From Jiulongibacter sp. (lineage in GTDB: Bacteria > Bacteroidota > Bacteroidia > Cytophagales > Spirosomataceae), in NCBI GenBank assembly GCA_024645245.1, contig JAHEBN010000014.1, forward strand, positions 1-42,117: a stretch of 42,117 bases of DNA. Reading direction: 5' to 3'. Position numbers and translations under genes: made by a program. This document shows, in pieces, positions 27,322 to 34,986 of this stretch; the first letter of the stretch is position 1, and each line of letters opens with the position of its first letter. The notes under the pieces are model-generated. The model worked only from the letters and a program-made list of their open reading frames with translations. It searched no databases and had not been told where the DNA came from.

Positions 27322-28353
27322 TTATGCCTTTTTTAAAGAAAATGAGAAACGCGTACCTTTATCGATTTTTGAACTTACACTTATAGTAGAATTGTGTGCA
27401 TTTAATATATGCTTAACAATTGCAAGCCCTAGTCCGGTTCCACCCGTTTCCCGCGACCGACTTTTATCAACCCGATAGAAACGTTCAAAAATACGCGAAA
27501 GATGCTCTTTCGGGATTCCAGGGCCATCGTCTTCAACAGAAATTTGCCAGGCATTTTTTGCTTCTTCGAATTCTATAAGGACTTTGCCATTATCTCTTCC
27601 GTACTTAATCGCATTATCTACAAAGTTGGTCATTACCTGATTGATTCGCTGCGGGTCGGCAATTACCAGACATTCTTTCAAGTCCTTTGGCTTAATTTTA
27701 ATACTAACTCCTCTTTTCTGGGCCTTATTTTCTAACTGTTCAATAATATCATTGATCACATTTATCATATCGACTATGATAAATTGCATTTTTAATTCGC
27801 CTGTTTCCACTTGAGTCAGAACTACGAGATCGCGTACGAGAGCATCAAGTCCATCCAGACTTTTGGCTGCTTTTTGTAAAAATCGGGTTGAGACTACAGG
27901 ATCGTCTTTTGCCCCATCCAGTAAAGTGTGAATAAAGCCCTGAGCAGCGAAAATAGGTGTTTTCAGTTCATGCGAAACATCTGCTAAAAACTCCCGCCGG
28001 AAAGTTTCCATTCGCTTTAATTCATTAATCTCGGCTTGCTTTTTTTCCACATAATCCGAGATTTCTGTATTTAATTTTTTTAAAGGGTTAACATTTATGA
28101 TCAGTTTCTTTTTAGAAATATCAAAATCTTTGATTTTTAACTTTCTGATTGTTTTGTAGATATTATTTACCTCTTGAAATACAAGCAGATCAATTGTATA
28201 ATAGATTCCGAAAAATGAGATTATTAAGCTACTTACACCTGCCACAAATAGCATAGTAATATCTACACCAGGCACAAAACTCAAAAAGGCAACGACTAAA
28301 GTTGCTATTAGGCCAGCCAACAAAACAGCTATCCAACGCGGGGATAAAAACAT
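27322..28353 (-). CDS. PhoR-like sensor histidine kinase
   Basis: The 343-residue protein has two N-terminal membrane helices (about 8-28 and 32-54) separated by a very short extracytoplasmic turn, so there is no obvious external sensor domain. The HisKA block FLADVSHELKTPIFAAQGFI carries the phospho-accepting histidine; the ATPase boxes are NFVDNAIKYGRDNG (N), VEDDGPGIPKEHLSRIFERF (G1/F) and GGTGLGLAIVKHIL (G2). The short input region resembles PhoR of phosphate control. It is encoded 55 bp after its response regulator and before the pseudouridine synthase. Confidence 0.93.
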   Translation of the reverse strand: MFLSPRWIAVLLAGLIATLVVAFLSFVPGVDITMLFVAGVSSLIISFFGIYYTIDLLVFQEVNNIYKTIRKLKIKDFDISKKKLIINVNPLKKLNTEISDYVEKKQAEINELKRMETFRREFLADVSHELKTPIFAAQGFIHTLLDGAKDDPVVSTRFLQKAAKSLDGLDALVRDLVVLTQVETGELKMQFIIVDMINVINDIIEQLENKAQKRGVSIKIKPKDLKECLVIADPQRINQVMTNFVDNAIKYGRDNGKVLIEFEEAKNAWQISVEDDGPGIPKEHLSRIFERFYRVDKSRSRETGGTGLGLAIVKHILNAHNSTISVSSKIDKGTRFSFSLKKA

Positions 28354-28408
28354 GAAAATTTATTATTTCGCACCAAAATTGGTGATTTTGACAGATAAAA
28401 AAAATTAT

Positions 28409-29092
28409 CTAGTCTTCAGAAGGAAACATATAGCCCACGCCTTTCAGGGTTTTGATGTAGTTCTCACCTACTTTTTCCCGTACTTTTCTGATGTGAACAT
28501 CCACGGTACGTTCCACCACAAATACATCTGTTCCCCATATTTTATGAAGTAACTCATCTCTGCTTAGTACTTTATCGGGATTTTGAGCCAATACATAAAG
28601 AAGCTCAAATTCTTTTTTAGGAAGCACTATAGAATTTCCTTCAGGGGTGGAAACGGTGTAATTCTTTTTATTTATCACCAATCCATTTTTTCTGATTACA
28701 TCTTCATCGGATGTCTTAACTGATTCTTTTCGGAAAAAGGCACCAATCCGGCTCATTAAAGCCCTTGGTTTTATTGGTTTTGTGAGGTAGTCGTCGGCTC
28801 CTGCCTCGAATGCGGCAATTTCAGAGAATTCTTCTGCACGGGCCGTTAAATATATTATATGCGTATTATGAAGTTTAGGATTCGATTTTATTAGCCTGCC
28901 GGCTTCTATACCATCCATTATGGGCATCATGATATCCATTAATATCAGATCAGGATTTGACTCTTCTGCCATCCGCACACCTTCCTTTCCATTTAATGCT
29001 TTAAAAACCTTATAACCTTCTTTTACAAGATTATAAGCAAGCATTTCCTGGATATCCTCATCGTCATCTACAAGTAGTATTTTTCTTTCCAT
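28409..29092 (-). CDS. PhoB/OmpR-type response regulator
   Basis: The 227-residue regulator has a receiver domain with acidic pocket LLVDDDEDIQ, phospho-acceptor aspartate in LILMDIMMPIMDG and the lysine in YLTKPIKPR. A winged-helix DNA-binding domain follows (VLPKKEFELLYVLAQNPDKV, VVERTVDVHIRKVREKVG, IKTLKGVGYMF). It partners the adjacent PhoR-like kinase, and a phosphate-starvation role is likely but not proven. Three 11-bp direct repeats just upstream (29123-29155) could be its own binding sites. Confidence 0.94.
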   Translation of the reverse strand: MERKILLVDDDEDIQEMLAYNLVKEGYKVFKALNGKEGVRMAEESNPDLILMDIMMPIMDGIEAGRLIKSNPKLHNTHIIYLTARAEEFSEIAAFEAGADDYLTKPIKPRALMSRIGAFFRKESVKTSDEDVIRKNGLVINKKNYTVSTPEGNSIVLPKKEFELLYVLAQNPDKVLSRDELLHKIWGTDVFVVERTVDVHIRKVREKVGENYIKTLKGVGYMFPSED

Positions 29093-29120
29093 AAAGGAGC
29101 TTTTGGACTCTTTTGCCTTA

Positions 29121-29128
29121 CAAAGATA
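29121..29128 (-). promoter_or_regulatory. Predicted -7 element of the response-regulator operon
   Basis: On the minus strand TATCTTTG is a perfect TAnnTTTG match 29-36 bases before the ATG at 29092. No TTTG lies at the normal -33 distance, which would fit an activator-dependent promoter. Confidence 0.5.
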
Positions 29129-29158
29129 ATACCTGAATATTACCTTAATGTTAAGTTT

Positions 29159-30001
29159 CTATTTGGTGGCTTTCGGCGAAATTTCAAAAATTTCTCTTTG
29201 TTCGTTTGTAAAAACTAAATGCGAATTGTCTTCGTATGCTATGGCTTCTGTTTGTCTTCTGCGGGTTTTTAAACAACCCTTTGGTTTTGAAAAGTTTATC
29301 TGAGTGCCATCAATTTCAAAGAAATATGCTTTGCCATATGATAACAAAACGAATTCTTTCTGATCAGGTCTTATGTCGGCAGCAGTAACCGCGGTGGTCA
29401 TTGGCATGCTATCCACTAATTTTGCTGTTTGTTTTCCGGCCTGATCTGAAAGCTCGTATAGTAAAGTCACCTTGTTTTTTTTATCCCATATTTTAGTAAA
29501 CAGATATAATTTGTTGTTAAACCATAAGAAGGCTTCACAATCAATTTTATTATTCTTAATGCCGTCATTCTTAATACTTTCATATTCAAAATTTATTACC
29601 TCTGTTTTATTATTATGGTATTTATAAATAGAAAGGTCGTTTCTTTTTCCTGAATTATTTCCAAAATCACCCGCATATATATTGCCTGATATATCTTTTG
29701 CAAGATCTTCCCAATCAATATTATTTGCATTTTTTATTATTAAAGTATCATAGATAAATCCTTTTTTGTCGATCATATAGAGTTCAGGAGATCCTCCACT
29801 ATCATTGTGTGTCCAGTAATAACCATTTTGCCATGCCTTGATCAATCCGGAGCTCTCATTTATACATACAGGCATTTTGCCGGTTTTTTTTATTTCCATT
29901 TCAGAATTTACGGAATTAAAACCTTCCTTAGCATCCGGTGTACAACTACATACTGCCAGTTTTAGTCCGAAAAGAAACATGTATAATTTATAAATAATCA
30001 T
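29159..30001 (-). CDS. Predicted lipoprotein of unknown function
   Basis: The 280-residue protein has a hydrophobic N-terminus with a possible lipobox (LAVCSC; Cys at about 20). The region ESSGLIKAWQNGYYWTHNDS, with GGSPELYMIDKKG and NIDWEDLAKDISGNIYAGDF, resembles beta-propeller-like secreted proteins of Bacteroidota. A repeat of strand-turn units continues to the C-terminus (KLYLFTKIWDKK, LVFTNEQREIFEI). No catalytic motif is evident. It lies 66 bp upstream of the response-regulator ATG and on the same strand, with its own region of 142 bp to the divergent permease. Confidence 0.65.
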   Translation of the reverse strand: MIIYKLYMFLFGLKLAVCSCTPDAKEGFNSVNSEMEIKKTGKMPVCINESSGLIKAWQNGYYWTHNDSGGSPELYMIDKKGFIYDTLIIKNANNIDWEDLAKDISGNIYAGDFGNNSGKRNDLSIYKYHNNKTEVINFEYESIKNDGIKNNKIDCEAFLWFNNKLYLFTKIWDKKNKVTLLYELSDQAGKQTAKLVDSMPMTTAVTAADIRPDQKEFVLLSYGKAYFFEIDGTQINFSKPKGCLKTRRRQTEAIAYEDNSHLVFTNEQREIFEISPKATK

Positions 30002-30093
30002 CGTGGTTTATTGTAATTTGAAAATAGGATTGACATGTTAAAATGATCGATAAACAGTATTTTAATCCGTTTATACTTTAAAAATAGTTATAA

Positions 30094-30125
30094 TCTGAAT
30101 TAAAAGCACGGATTAGTTATTTTTG
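30094..30125 (+). promoter_or_regulatory. Predicted promoter of the AI-2E family gene
   Basis: TATTTTTG (30118-30125) is a perfect -7 element and TCTG (30094-30097) sits 20 bases upstream as a one-mismatch -33. The predicted leader to ATG 30144 is very short. Confidence 0.5.
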
Positions 30126-30143
30126 AATTAAAACTCAATAGGT

Positions 30144-31196
30144 ATGGTTAGCAAAAAGCATGGTAATATTATAGAATTGGCCGCAGCAGCCTTGTTAATA
30201 GTCGTAATAATATTTGGTTTGTATATCCTCAAAGATGTACTTATTCCACTTTTAATATCTGGTTTAATTGCCATCCTGGTTCTACCAATTGTGAGTTTTT
30301 TGGAATCGAAAAAATTTCCACGGGTATTAGCCATTACACTTACCATTTTATTGGTATTTACTATTTTAACTTTAGTAATTATTCTTTTTGTAAATCAAAT
30401 CGCAAGTTTGGATAACGTGTGGCCCTTGATGATCGATAAGGGGGAAGAATGGATTAAACTGGGTAGAATTTTTATTACAGAAAATTTACATGTTCAACAA
30501 GCTGAGCAACTTACCGAAGGGAAAAAATATTTGAGTGAATTACTGAAAAACAGTTCTTCTTTCTTTTCTAATGCTTTAAGTACCACTACCGGCTTTTTAG
30601 CCAATTTCTCCTTAATTCCCTTATATATTTTTTTAATGCTTTTATATCGCGACTTTCTAAGAGAGTTTCTGTATCGGGCATTTTACTCAAAATCGAGGTA
30701 TCACATAGATTTGGTTGTGCATAAAATAGAAAAGGTGGTACAGAATTATTTGTCGGGCTTATTACTCGTAATCCTGATAATCGGTATTTTAAACAGCACA
30801 GCTCTTCTTGTTTTGGGTATTCCAAATGCCATTTTCTTCGGTTTTTTTGCAGCCTTACTTGTTTTATTACCCTATATCGGTGTTGCAATCGGTTCATTAT
30901 TACCAATAATTATGGCACTAATTACCAAAGATTCGGCTTGGTATGCGGTGGGTGTGGCGGGCTCTTTTGCCGTTGTTCAGTTTTTGGAAGGTAATTTTAT
31001 CACGCCATACATAGTTGGCTCAAAGGTTAGTATTAATTCCCTGGCGGCTATTCTTGCACTTATTCTTTTCGGAAACCTATGGGGTATTTCGGGTTTGGTG
31101 CTGGCTCTGCCTCTTACGGCTATTATTAAAGTTATTTTTGACTCTAGCAAACGATTGAAACCTTTTGGGTATTTGTTGGGTGGGGTGGAAGAGTAG
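30144..31196 (+). CDS. AI-2E family transporter (YdiK/TqsA-type permease)
   Basis: The 350-residue inner-membrane protein has about eight membrane segments. The family block AILVLPIVSFLESKKFPRVL sits near the N-terminus, and the C-terminal part has LPYIGVAIGSLLPIIMALI, VVQFLEGNFITPYIVGSKVS and LWGISGLVLALPLTAIIKV, typical of AI-2E permeases. Members export a range of solutes; transport of autoinducer-2 cannot be claimed. The ATG at 30144 begins MVSKKHGNIIELAAA. It converges with the M23-type gene across a periodic repeat. Confidence 0.92.
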   Translation: MVSKKHGNIIELAAAALLIVVIIFGLYILKDVLIPLLISGLIAILVLPIVSFLESKKFPRVLAITLTILLVFTILTLVIILFVNQIASLDNVWPLMIDKGEEWIKLGRIFITENLHVQQAEQLTEGKKYLSELLKNSSSFFSNALSTTTGFLANFSLIPLYIFLMLLYRDFLREFLYRAFYSKSRYHIDLVVHKIEKVVQNYLSGLLLVILIIGILNSTALLVLGIPNAIFFGFFAALLVLLPYIGVAIGSLLPIIMALITKDSAWYAVGVAGSFAVVQFLEGNFITPYIVGSKVSINSLAAILALILFGNLWGISGLVLALPLTAIIKVIFDSSKRLKPFGYLLGGVEE

Positions 31197-31202
31197 GTTT
31201 TT

Positions 31203-31370
31203 GTTGGAAAGTTGTCAAGTTTTAGAGTTGTTGAGTTTTTGGGTTGGAAGGTTGGAAAGTTTTTTAGTTGTAGAGTTTTTTTGTTTGAAAGTTGTAAGGA
31301 TATAAGGTTGGTAAGTTGTCAAGTTATTGAGTTATCAAGATATCGGGTTTTTTGGTTGTCGAGTTTTTAG
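31203..31370. repeat. Degenerate tandem repeat with exact 8-bp period (21 units)
   Basis: From 31203, every 8 bases begins a unit of the form GTTnnnRR (examples GTTGGAAA, GTTGTCAA, GTTTTAGA, GTTGTTGA, GTTGGAAG). Twenty-one units fit end to end with no insertion or deletion: 19 begin GTT and two begin GAT (31299 and 31339). The last positions are mostly A or G. The array fills nearly all of the space between the convergent AI-2E permease and M23-type genes. Confidence 0.85.
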
Positions 31371-31389
31371 GGTAAGTTGCTTTGTTTTT

Positions 31390-32019
31390 TTATAAATTCA
31401 GGAAATCGTAGGGGTTTAGGCAAATGGATTGATAAAATTTCAGATCATCTTCTGCACACACACCGGGGAAATCTCCTTTTTTTTCGAGCATTGTGTTCAT
31501 CACCTGAAAATGAAGATGTGGTGGCCAATTTCCGTTTTCGGGGAATGGGCCGATTTGCGCAAAATTTTCACCTGCAAGTATTGCTTTCCCTTTGTAAATG
31601 TTTTGTAGAGAAGTGGCAGTAAGGTGTCCAAACAGATAGAATATTTCCGAATTTATCGACTTTAGAATAATGGTTGGTCCATAATCTCCTGGATTATTAT
31701 TGTTTTGAAAGCTATGGACAAGGCAGTTTTCAGGTGCAAAAAGCGGGGTACTGGCCTCTGCCCAGATATCAACACCCAAATGAATATTTCTGGATTTTCC
31801 AGCTTGAAAGTGATCTTTGGACTGATAAATGATTCGGTTTTCGAGCCAACCACCAATTCCTGTTTTTACTTTCGATTTGGCAAGTTCATGGAAAATATAG
31901 GTATTGAATGTTTCCACATTTTCTGCAAGTTGAGGACTGATGTCTTTGTTTTTTGCTGAAAAATCCAACCAAATAAATTGATCTTTTTTGAAATCGAATG
32001 GTGTAATATTTGCAAACAT
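31390..32019 (-). CDS. M23-type metallopeptidase-like protein, cytoplasmic form
   Basis: The 209-residue protein has the LytM/M23 zinc motifs: HLGVDIWAEASTPLFAP (His and Asp ligands), FYLFGHLTATSLQN and the HLHF box in GNWPPHLHFQVMNT. There is no signal peptide. Stand-alone LytM peptidases are normally exported, so a cytoplasmic or unconventional location is odd. The same module occurs fused to aminotransferase/phosphotransferase proteins in some organisms. ATG 32019 (MFANITPFDFKKDQ) is chosen. It lies 1 bp after the stop of the DinB-like gene; the longer frame opens inside that gene. Confidence 0.78.
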   Translation of the reverse strand: MFANITPFDFKKDQFIWLDFSAKNKDISPQLAENVETFNTYIFHELAKSKVKTGIGGWLENRIIYQSKDHFQAGKSRNIHLGVDIWAEASTPLFAPENCLVHSFQNNNNPGDYGPTIILKSINSEIFYLFGHLTATSLQNIYKGKAILAGENFAQIGPFPENGNWPPHLHFQVMNTMLEKKGDFPGVCAEDDLKFYQSICLNPYDFLNL

Positions 32020-32020
32020 C

Positions 32021-32596
32021 TTACTCTTTTTTAACCCCCAGTAATACATCCACCCCCGCTGGTAAAGGATTGCCGGAAGACCGCCGGAAACTCACCACCT
32101 GACCCACATGCCAGATTGCATCTGCAATAGGGCCATTTATCAGATTCCAGAAAGGTATGTCGCTTTTGGTATCTCCAAATTGTAATTTTAAGTTTTCAGG
32201 ATGGACATCTTCGTTCTTTAGTAAATCAGAAGCCTGTCTTATTTGAAGCAATGTTTTATTTCGTAGTTCTTCATAACTAAGCTCTGCTTTTTTACTATTT
32301 CCCGTCACTTTTTTGCCTGCCATGGTATTTAAAATTACCTCAGTAAGACCATCGATGTGCTCCAGCGTTTCGCGGGTGGTTCTGGCATCTGTGTTGGGTT
32401 TGAATGCAAGGTCAGGCTCATTTAAATCGTAACTTGCCCAATAGTATCGAAACCCGAGCCCATCGATCATTCTTGCCACTGTGGTATTGGCGTTGTAAAC
32501 TGCCGGGGCTTCTGGAATATTATAAAAGTAGGGTTTGTCTTGGGCTGAAATGTAAGTAGTGTATAACAGAAATAGTAATAAAATTAGCTTTGGCAT
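32021..32596 (-). CDS. Exported DinB-family protein
   Basis: The 191-residue protein has a signal peptide (about 1-18, ending TYISAQ). The four-helix DinB-like fold is suggested by NTTVARMIDGLGFRYYWASY, ETLEHIDGLTEVILNTM and the closing IADAIWHVGQVVSFRRSSGN, whose histidines could bind a metal. DinB-like proteins include thiol-dependent transferases and unknown proteins. The gene is followed at 1 bp by the M23-type gene, so the two are translationally coupled. Confidence 0.75.
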   Translation of the reverse strand: MPKLILLLFLLYTTYISAQDKPYFYNIPEAPAVYNANTTVARMIDGLGFRYYWASYDLNEPDLAFKPNTDARTTRETLEHIDGLTEVILNTMAGKKVTGNSKKAELSYEELRNKTLLQIRQASDLLKNEDVHPENLKLQFGDTKSDIPFWNLINGPIADAIWHVGQVVSFRRSSGNPLPAGVDVLLGVKKE

Positions 32597-32664
32597 TTAA
32601 AAGTTTTTTTTCAAAAATAGCTATTTTTTTTTTATTAGAATAAAAGTTTGTGTGGATTAGCGGT

Positions 32665-32865
32665 TCATAATTTGTGTTTACTTTGTATTATTATAACCAT
32701 CCCATTTTTATTATCCACATATATAATTATCAAATCGTCTGGTCGTAACTTGTCCCTTTCTTTTTTAGAGGCTATTTCTACTTCATACACTTTAAAAAGT
32801 ACATTATCTAGACCTTCTAATTTTTTGGTTTCTTCTTTCTTGTGAGATCGGTGGATATTCGATAT
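32665..32865 (-). pseudogene. Open in-frame tail behind the BlaR1-like gene, no start codon
   Basis: Directly after the TAA stop of the BlaR1-like gene, 66 codons stay open in the same frame to a TGA at 32665-32667. They encode a charged, protein-like sequence containing KKEETKKLEGLDNVLFKVYE and RPDDLIIIYVDNKNGMVII. There is no ATG in the first 50 codons. The opposite strand is also open here but has the composition of a shadow frame. It could be a remnant of a lost gene, or a C-terminal extension cut off by the TAA. Homology was not recognised. Confidence 0.4.
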
Positions 32866-34416
32866 TTACTTTTTCTCCAACATAAACTGAACCGGTATAG
32901 AGTACATCACAGCCACATTTTTACCGTTTTGTTTACCAGGCGACCATTTGGGCATCATATAGATCAGGCGTATTACCTCTTCGTCGCATCCAAAACCTAT
33001 TCCTTTAACTATTTTGGGTTGGCTGGTTTGCCCGTATTTATCGATTTTAAAACTTACCAATACTTGCCCCTCAACATTGGCTCTTTGTGCATCAGCAGGG
33101 TACCTGATATTCTCTCCTAAAAACTTATACAATTCTTTTGTACCACCCGGAAATTCCGGCATTTCTTCTACCACAGTAAAGATTTCACTCTGATTTTCGA
33201 CAGTTGGTTTGATTTCATTTGGGTCTTTGGAGTATCCTACTACTACCATTTTCTCCATTTCTACCGTAGTAGGAATCATTTTTACTGAAATGTTTTGGGT
33301 AGGCTTATCAATAATTTGAGTGGTATAGCCAACAAAAGAAATTACGAGTTTCGCATTACTGTCAATGTTTTCGAAATAGAATTTACCATCGACATCCGTT
33401 TTTGCACCGATAGTTGTATTTTGAACAATAACATTTGCTCCAGGCAGTCCATCGCCATTTTCATCCAAAACCTGGCCAGCTACTTTTATAAGGTTAAGTT
33501 TCTGATTTAATTTTAGATGTTCTTTTTGCCCCTCATTTTTTGTGATTTTATCGAAAAAAAGGATTTCTGAGAAGCTAGAACTTCTGTTTTTTGCATCAGA
33601 ACTTGCGGTTGATAAAATAAGCATTCCAGCAAAAAGAGGTAGTGCTAAACCATATTTCAACAAGGCTCTTTTGTTTGATTTTTGTTTTGTCAGCATCATA
33701 ATTCGTGTTTTTAAAATGGATTGATTATAAAAATTATTGACAAGTAAATTGGGTGCCACTTTAAAATGACAGCTCACCAATAAGGTGGCGTATTGTTTTT
33801 TAGAACCTAAAAAATCTGATGCTTTTTCGTCGGCGATAAATTCATGAATATTCCGGATTTCTTTTCTAATCCAGCTCACCAATGGGTTGAACCAACAGAT
33901 AACTCCCATTATTTCGAAAAAGAAAACATCAAAAGAGTGAAACTGATGGCTGTGCACTTCCTCGTGATTTTTTATGGTTTCGTAATTTTCCAGCTTTTTG
34001 TCAATCATAATTTTGCCAAAAACCGAAAATGCGGCTCCATCCGGTAGGCGTAATCGCAACAATTGCTGCAGTTTCAATAAAGAAATACTCATTCGTAAAA
34101 GACCGAATGAAAAACCGAGAAAATAGATGGTGATCCAAAAAGTTGTCCAGTTCCATTCGAAAGATTTTGCCTCTGTTTTTATCAGAAACTCGGGAATGGT
34201 GCCCGAATAAATTACCTGATTTACCTGCTCGGTTACAAACCAACTCTGTACCATACCCATTTTCCAGAATGGCACAAGCAGGCACAAAGCAGTTATACTT
34301 AGTAGATAAATGCGATTCCAGCTAAAGTAGGTCTCATTGCGAAGCAGAAGAGCATAGAGTAAATAGCTTAGACCTAAATAGATGTTGATTTGAATTAAAT
34401 AATTAAGCCAGTTCAT
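32866..34416 (-). CDS. BlaR1-like M56 metallopeptidase with carboxypeptidase-regulatory and TonB domains
   Basis: The 516-residue protein has several N-terminal membrane helices (about 8-26, 34-50, 89-112) and an M56 zinc site: HEEVH at 151-155, with the third ligand region in HEFIADEKASDF. A membrane helix at about 265-285 leads outside, followed by a CarboxypepD_reg-like domain (about 313-395; GQVLDENGDGLPGANVIVQN) and a TonB C-terminal domain (about 428-516; VEGQVLVSFKIDKYGQ, VIRLIYMMPKWSPGK). With BlaI 14 bp upstream it forms a sensor-protease/repressor pair. The signal is unknown; no penicillin-binding domain is present. Confidence 0.9.
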   Translation of the reverse strand: MNWLNYLIQINIYLGLSYLLYALLLRNETYFSWNRIYLLSITALCLLVPFWKMGMVQSWFVTEQVNQVIYSGTIPEFLIKTEAKSFEWNWTTFWITIYFLGFSFGLLRMSISLLKLQQLLRLRLPDGAAFSVFGKIMIDKKLENYETIKNHEEVHSHQFHSFDVFFFEIMGVICWFNPLVSWIRKEIRNIHEFIADEKASDFLGSKKQYATLLVSCHFKVAPNLLVNNFYNQSILKTRIMMLTKQKSNKRALLKYGLALPLFAGMLILSTASSDAKNRSSSFSEILFFDKITKNEGQKEHLKLNQKLNLIKVAGQVLDENGDGLPGANVIVQNTTIGAKTDVDGKFYFENIDSNAKLVISFVGYTTQIIDKPTQNISVKMIPTTVEMEKMVVVGYSKDPNEIKPTVENQSEIFTVVEEMPEFPGGTKELYKFLGENIRYPADAQRANVEGQVLVSFKIDKYGQTSQPKIVKGIGFGCDEEVIRLIYMMPKWSPGKQNGKNVAVMYSIPVQFMLEKK

Positions 34417-34430
34417 AAGTGAAAAGGGTT

Positions 34431-34814
34431 TTACTCATCTTTCATTTTATTCAAAATCTGCAAAAGTTGATCAGCGTCTTTCAGATCAATTTTTTGCTCT
34501 TGCACAAAAAAAGATACGAATTGACCAACCGAATTTCCAAAATACCCCGACATAAGCTTTTTCGCAGCAAAATTGCGGTATTCGTCTTTGGTTATAATCG
34601 GGAAATATTCGTAGGTTTTGCCATAGGCAAGGTGATCCACAAAACCCTTTTGCTCCAAAATACGGATGATAGTCGATACCGTATTATAAGCGGGTTTTGG
34701 TTCAGGTAGTCGCTCGATAACATCTTTTACAAAACCTTTTTCCAGCTGCCAAAGCTCTTGCATTACTTCTTCTTCGGCTCGGGTAAGGTCTCTCAGGTTC
34801 TTTTCTTCGTTCAT
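34431..34814 (-). CDS. BlaI/MecI-family repressor
   Basis: The 127-residue winged-helix repressor has LTRAEEEVMQELWQLEKGFV, RLPEPKPAYNTVSTIIRILE and KGFVDHLAYGKTYEYFPIIT, then a C-terminal dimerisation part. In the family, the BlaR1-like protease triggers cleavage of the repressor to start transcription. ATG 34814 (MNEEKNLRDLT) is chosen over an upstream TTG. An inverted repeat overlaps the promoter 44-79 bp upstream, so it probably represses its own operon. Confidence 0.92.
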   Translation of the reverse strand: MNEEKNLRDLTRAEEEVMQELWQLEKGFVKDVIERLPEPKPAYNTVSTIIRILEQKGFVDHLAYGKTYEYFPIITKDEYRNFAAKKLMSGYFGNSVGQFVSFFVQEQKIDLKDADQLLQILNKMKDE

Positions 34815-34848
34815 GTCGGTAAAATTCAATTTTTGGAAAAATCTAAAA

Positions 34849-34880
34849 CAAACATAAAACTAATAGTTTAGTTTTTAAAC
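34849..34880 (-). promoter_or_regulatory. Predicted blaI promoter
   Basis: On the minus strand TATGTTTG (34849-34856) is a perfect TAnnTTTG -7 element, 35 bp before ATG 34814. TTTA, a one-mismatch -33 element, lies 19 bases upstream. Confidence 0.55.
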
Positions 34881-34893
34881 TATTTTATTAGTT
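34858..34893. promoter_or_regulatory. Predicted BlaI operator (17-bp arms)
   Basis: AACTAATAGTTTAGTTT (34858-34874) and AAACTATTTTATTAGTT (34877-34893) form an inverted repeat matching at 14 of 17 positions around a 2-bp centre. It covers the spacer between the -7 and -33 elements of the blaI promoter, as expected for a BlaI/MecI-type operator. It lies 93 bp upstream of the divergent DUF4136 gene and could act on it too. Confidence 0.6.
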
Positions 34894-34986
34894 ATTTAAA
34901 AAAATGACTTTGATCATCTATTTGACTTTCCTAAGTCATACTAATTTAACTTTATACTTCTTTACCTTTAAGAAAAATTAGAAATA

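Noticed and set aside
30144-31196. Quorum-sensing role from the AI-2E name
   Set aside because: The family name does not show transport of autoinducer-2; no lux or lsr genes are nearby.
32648-32845. Plus-strand open frame of 65 residues beside the BlaR1-like gene
   Set aside because: Its L, S and I-rich text is typical of the complement of a coding strand; the minus frame at the same place reads better as protein.
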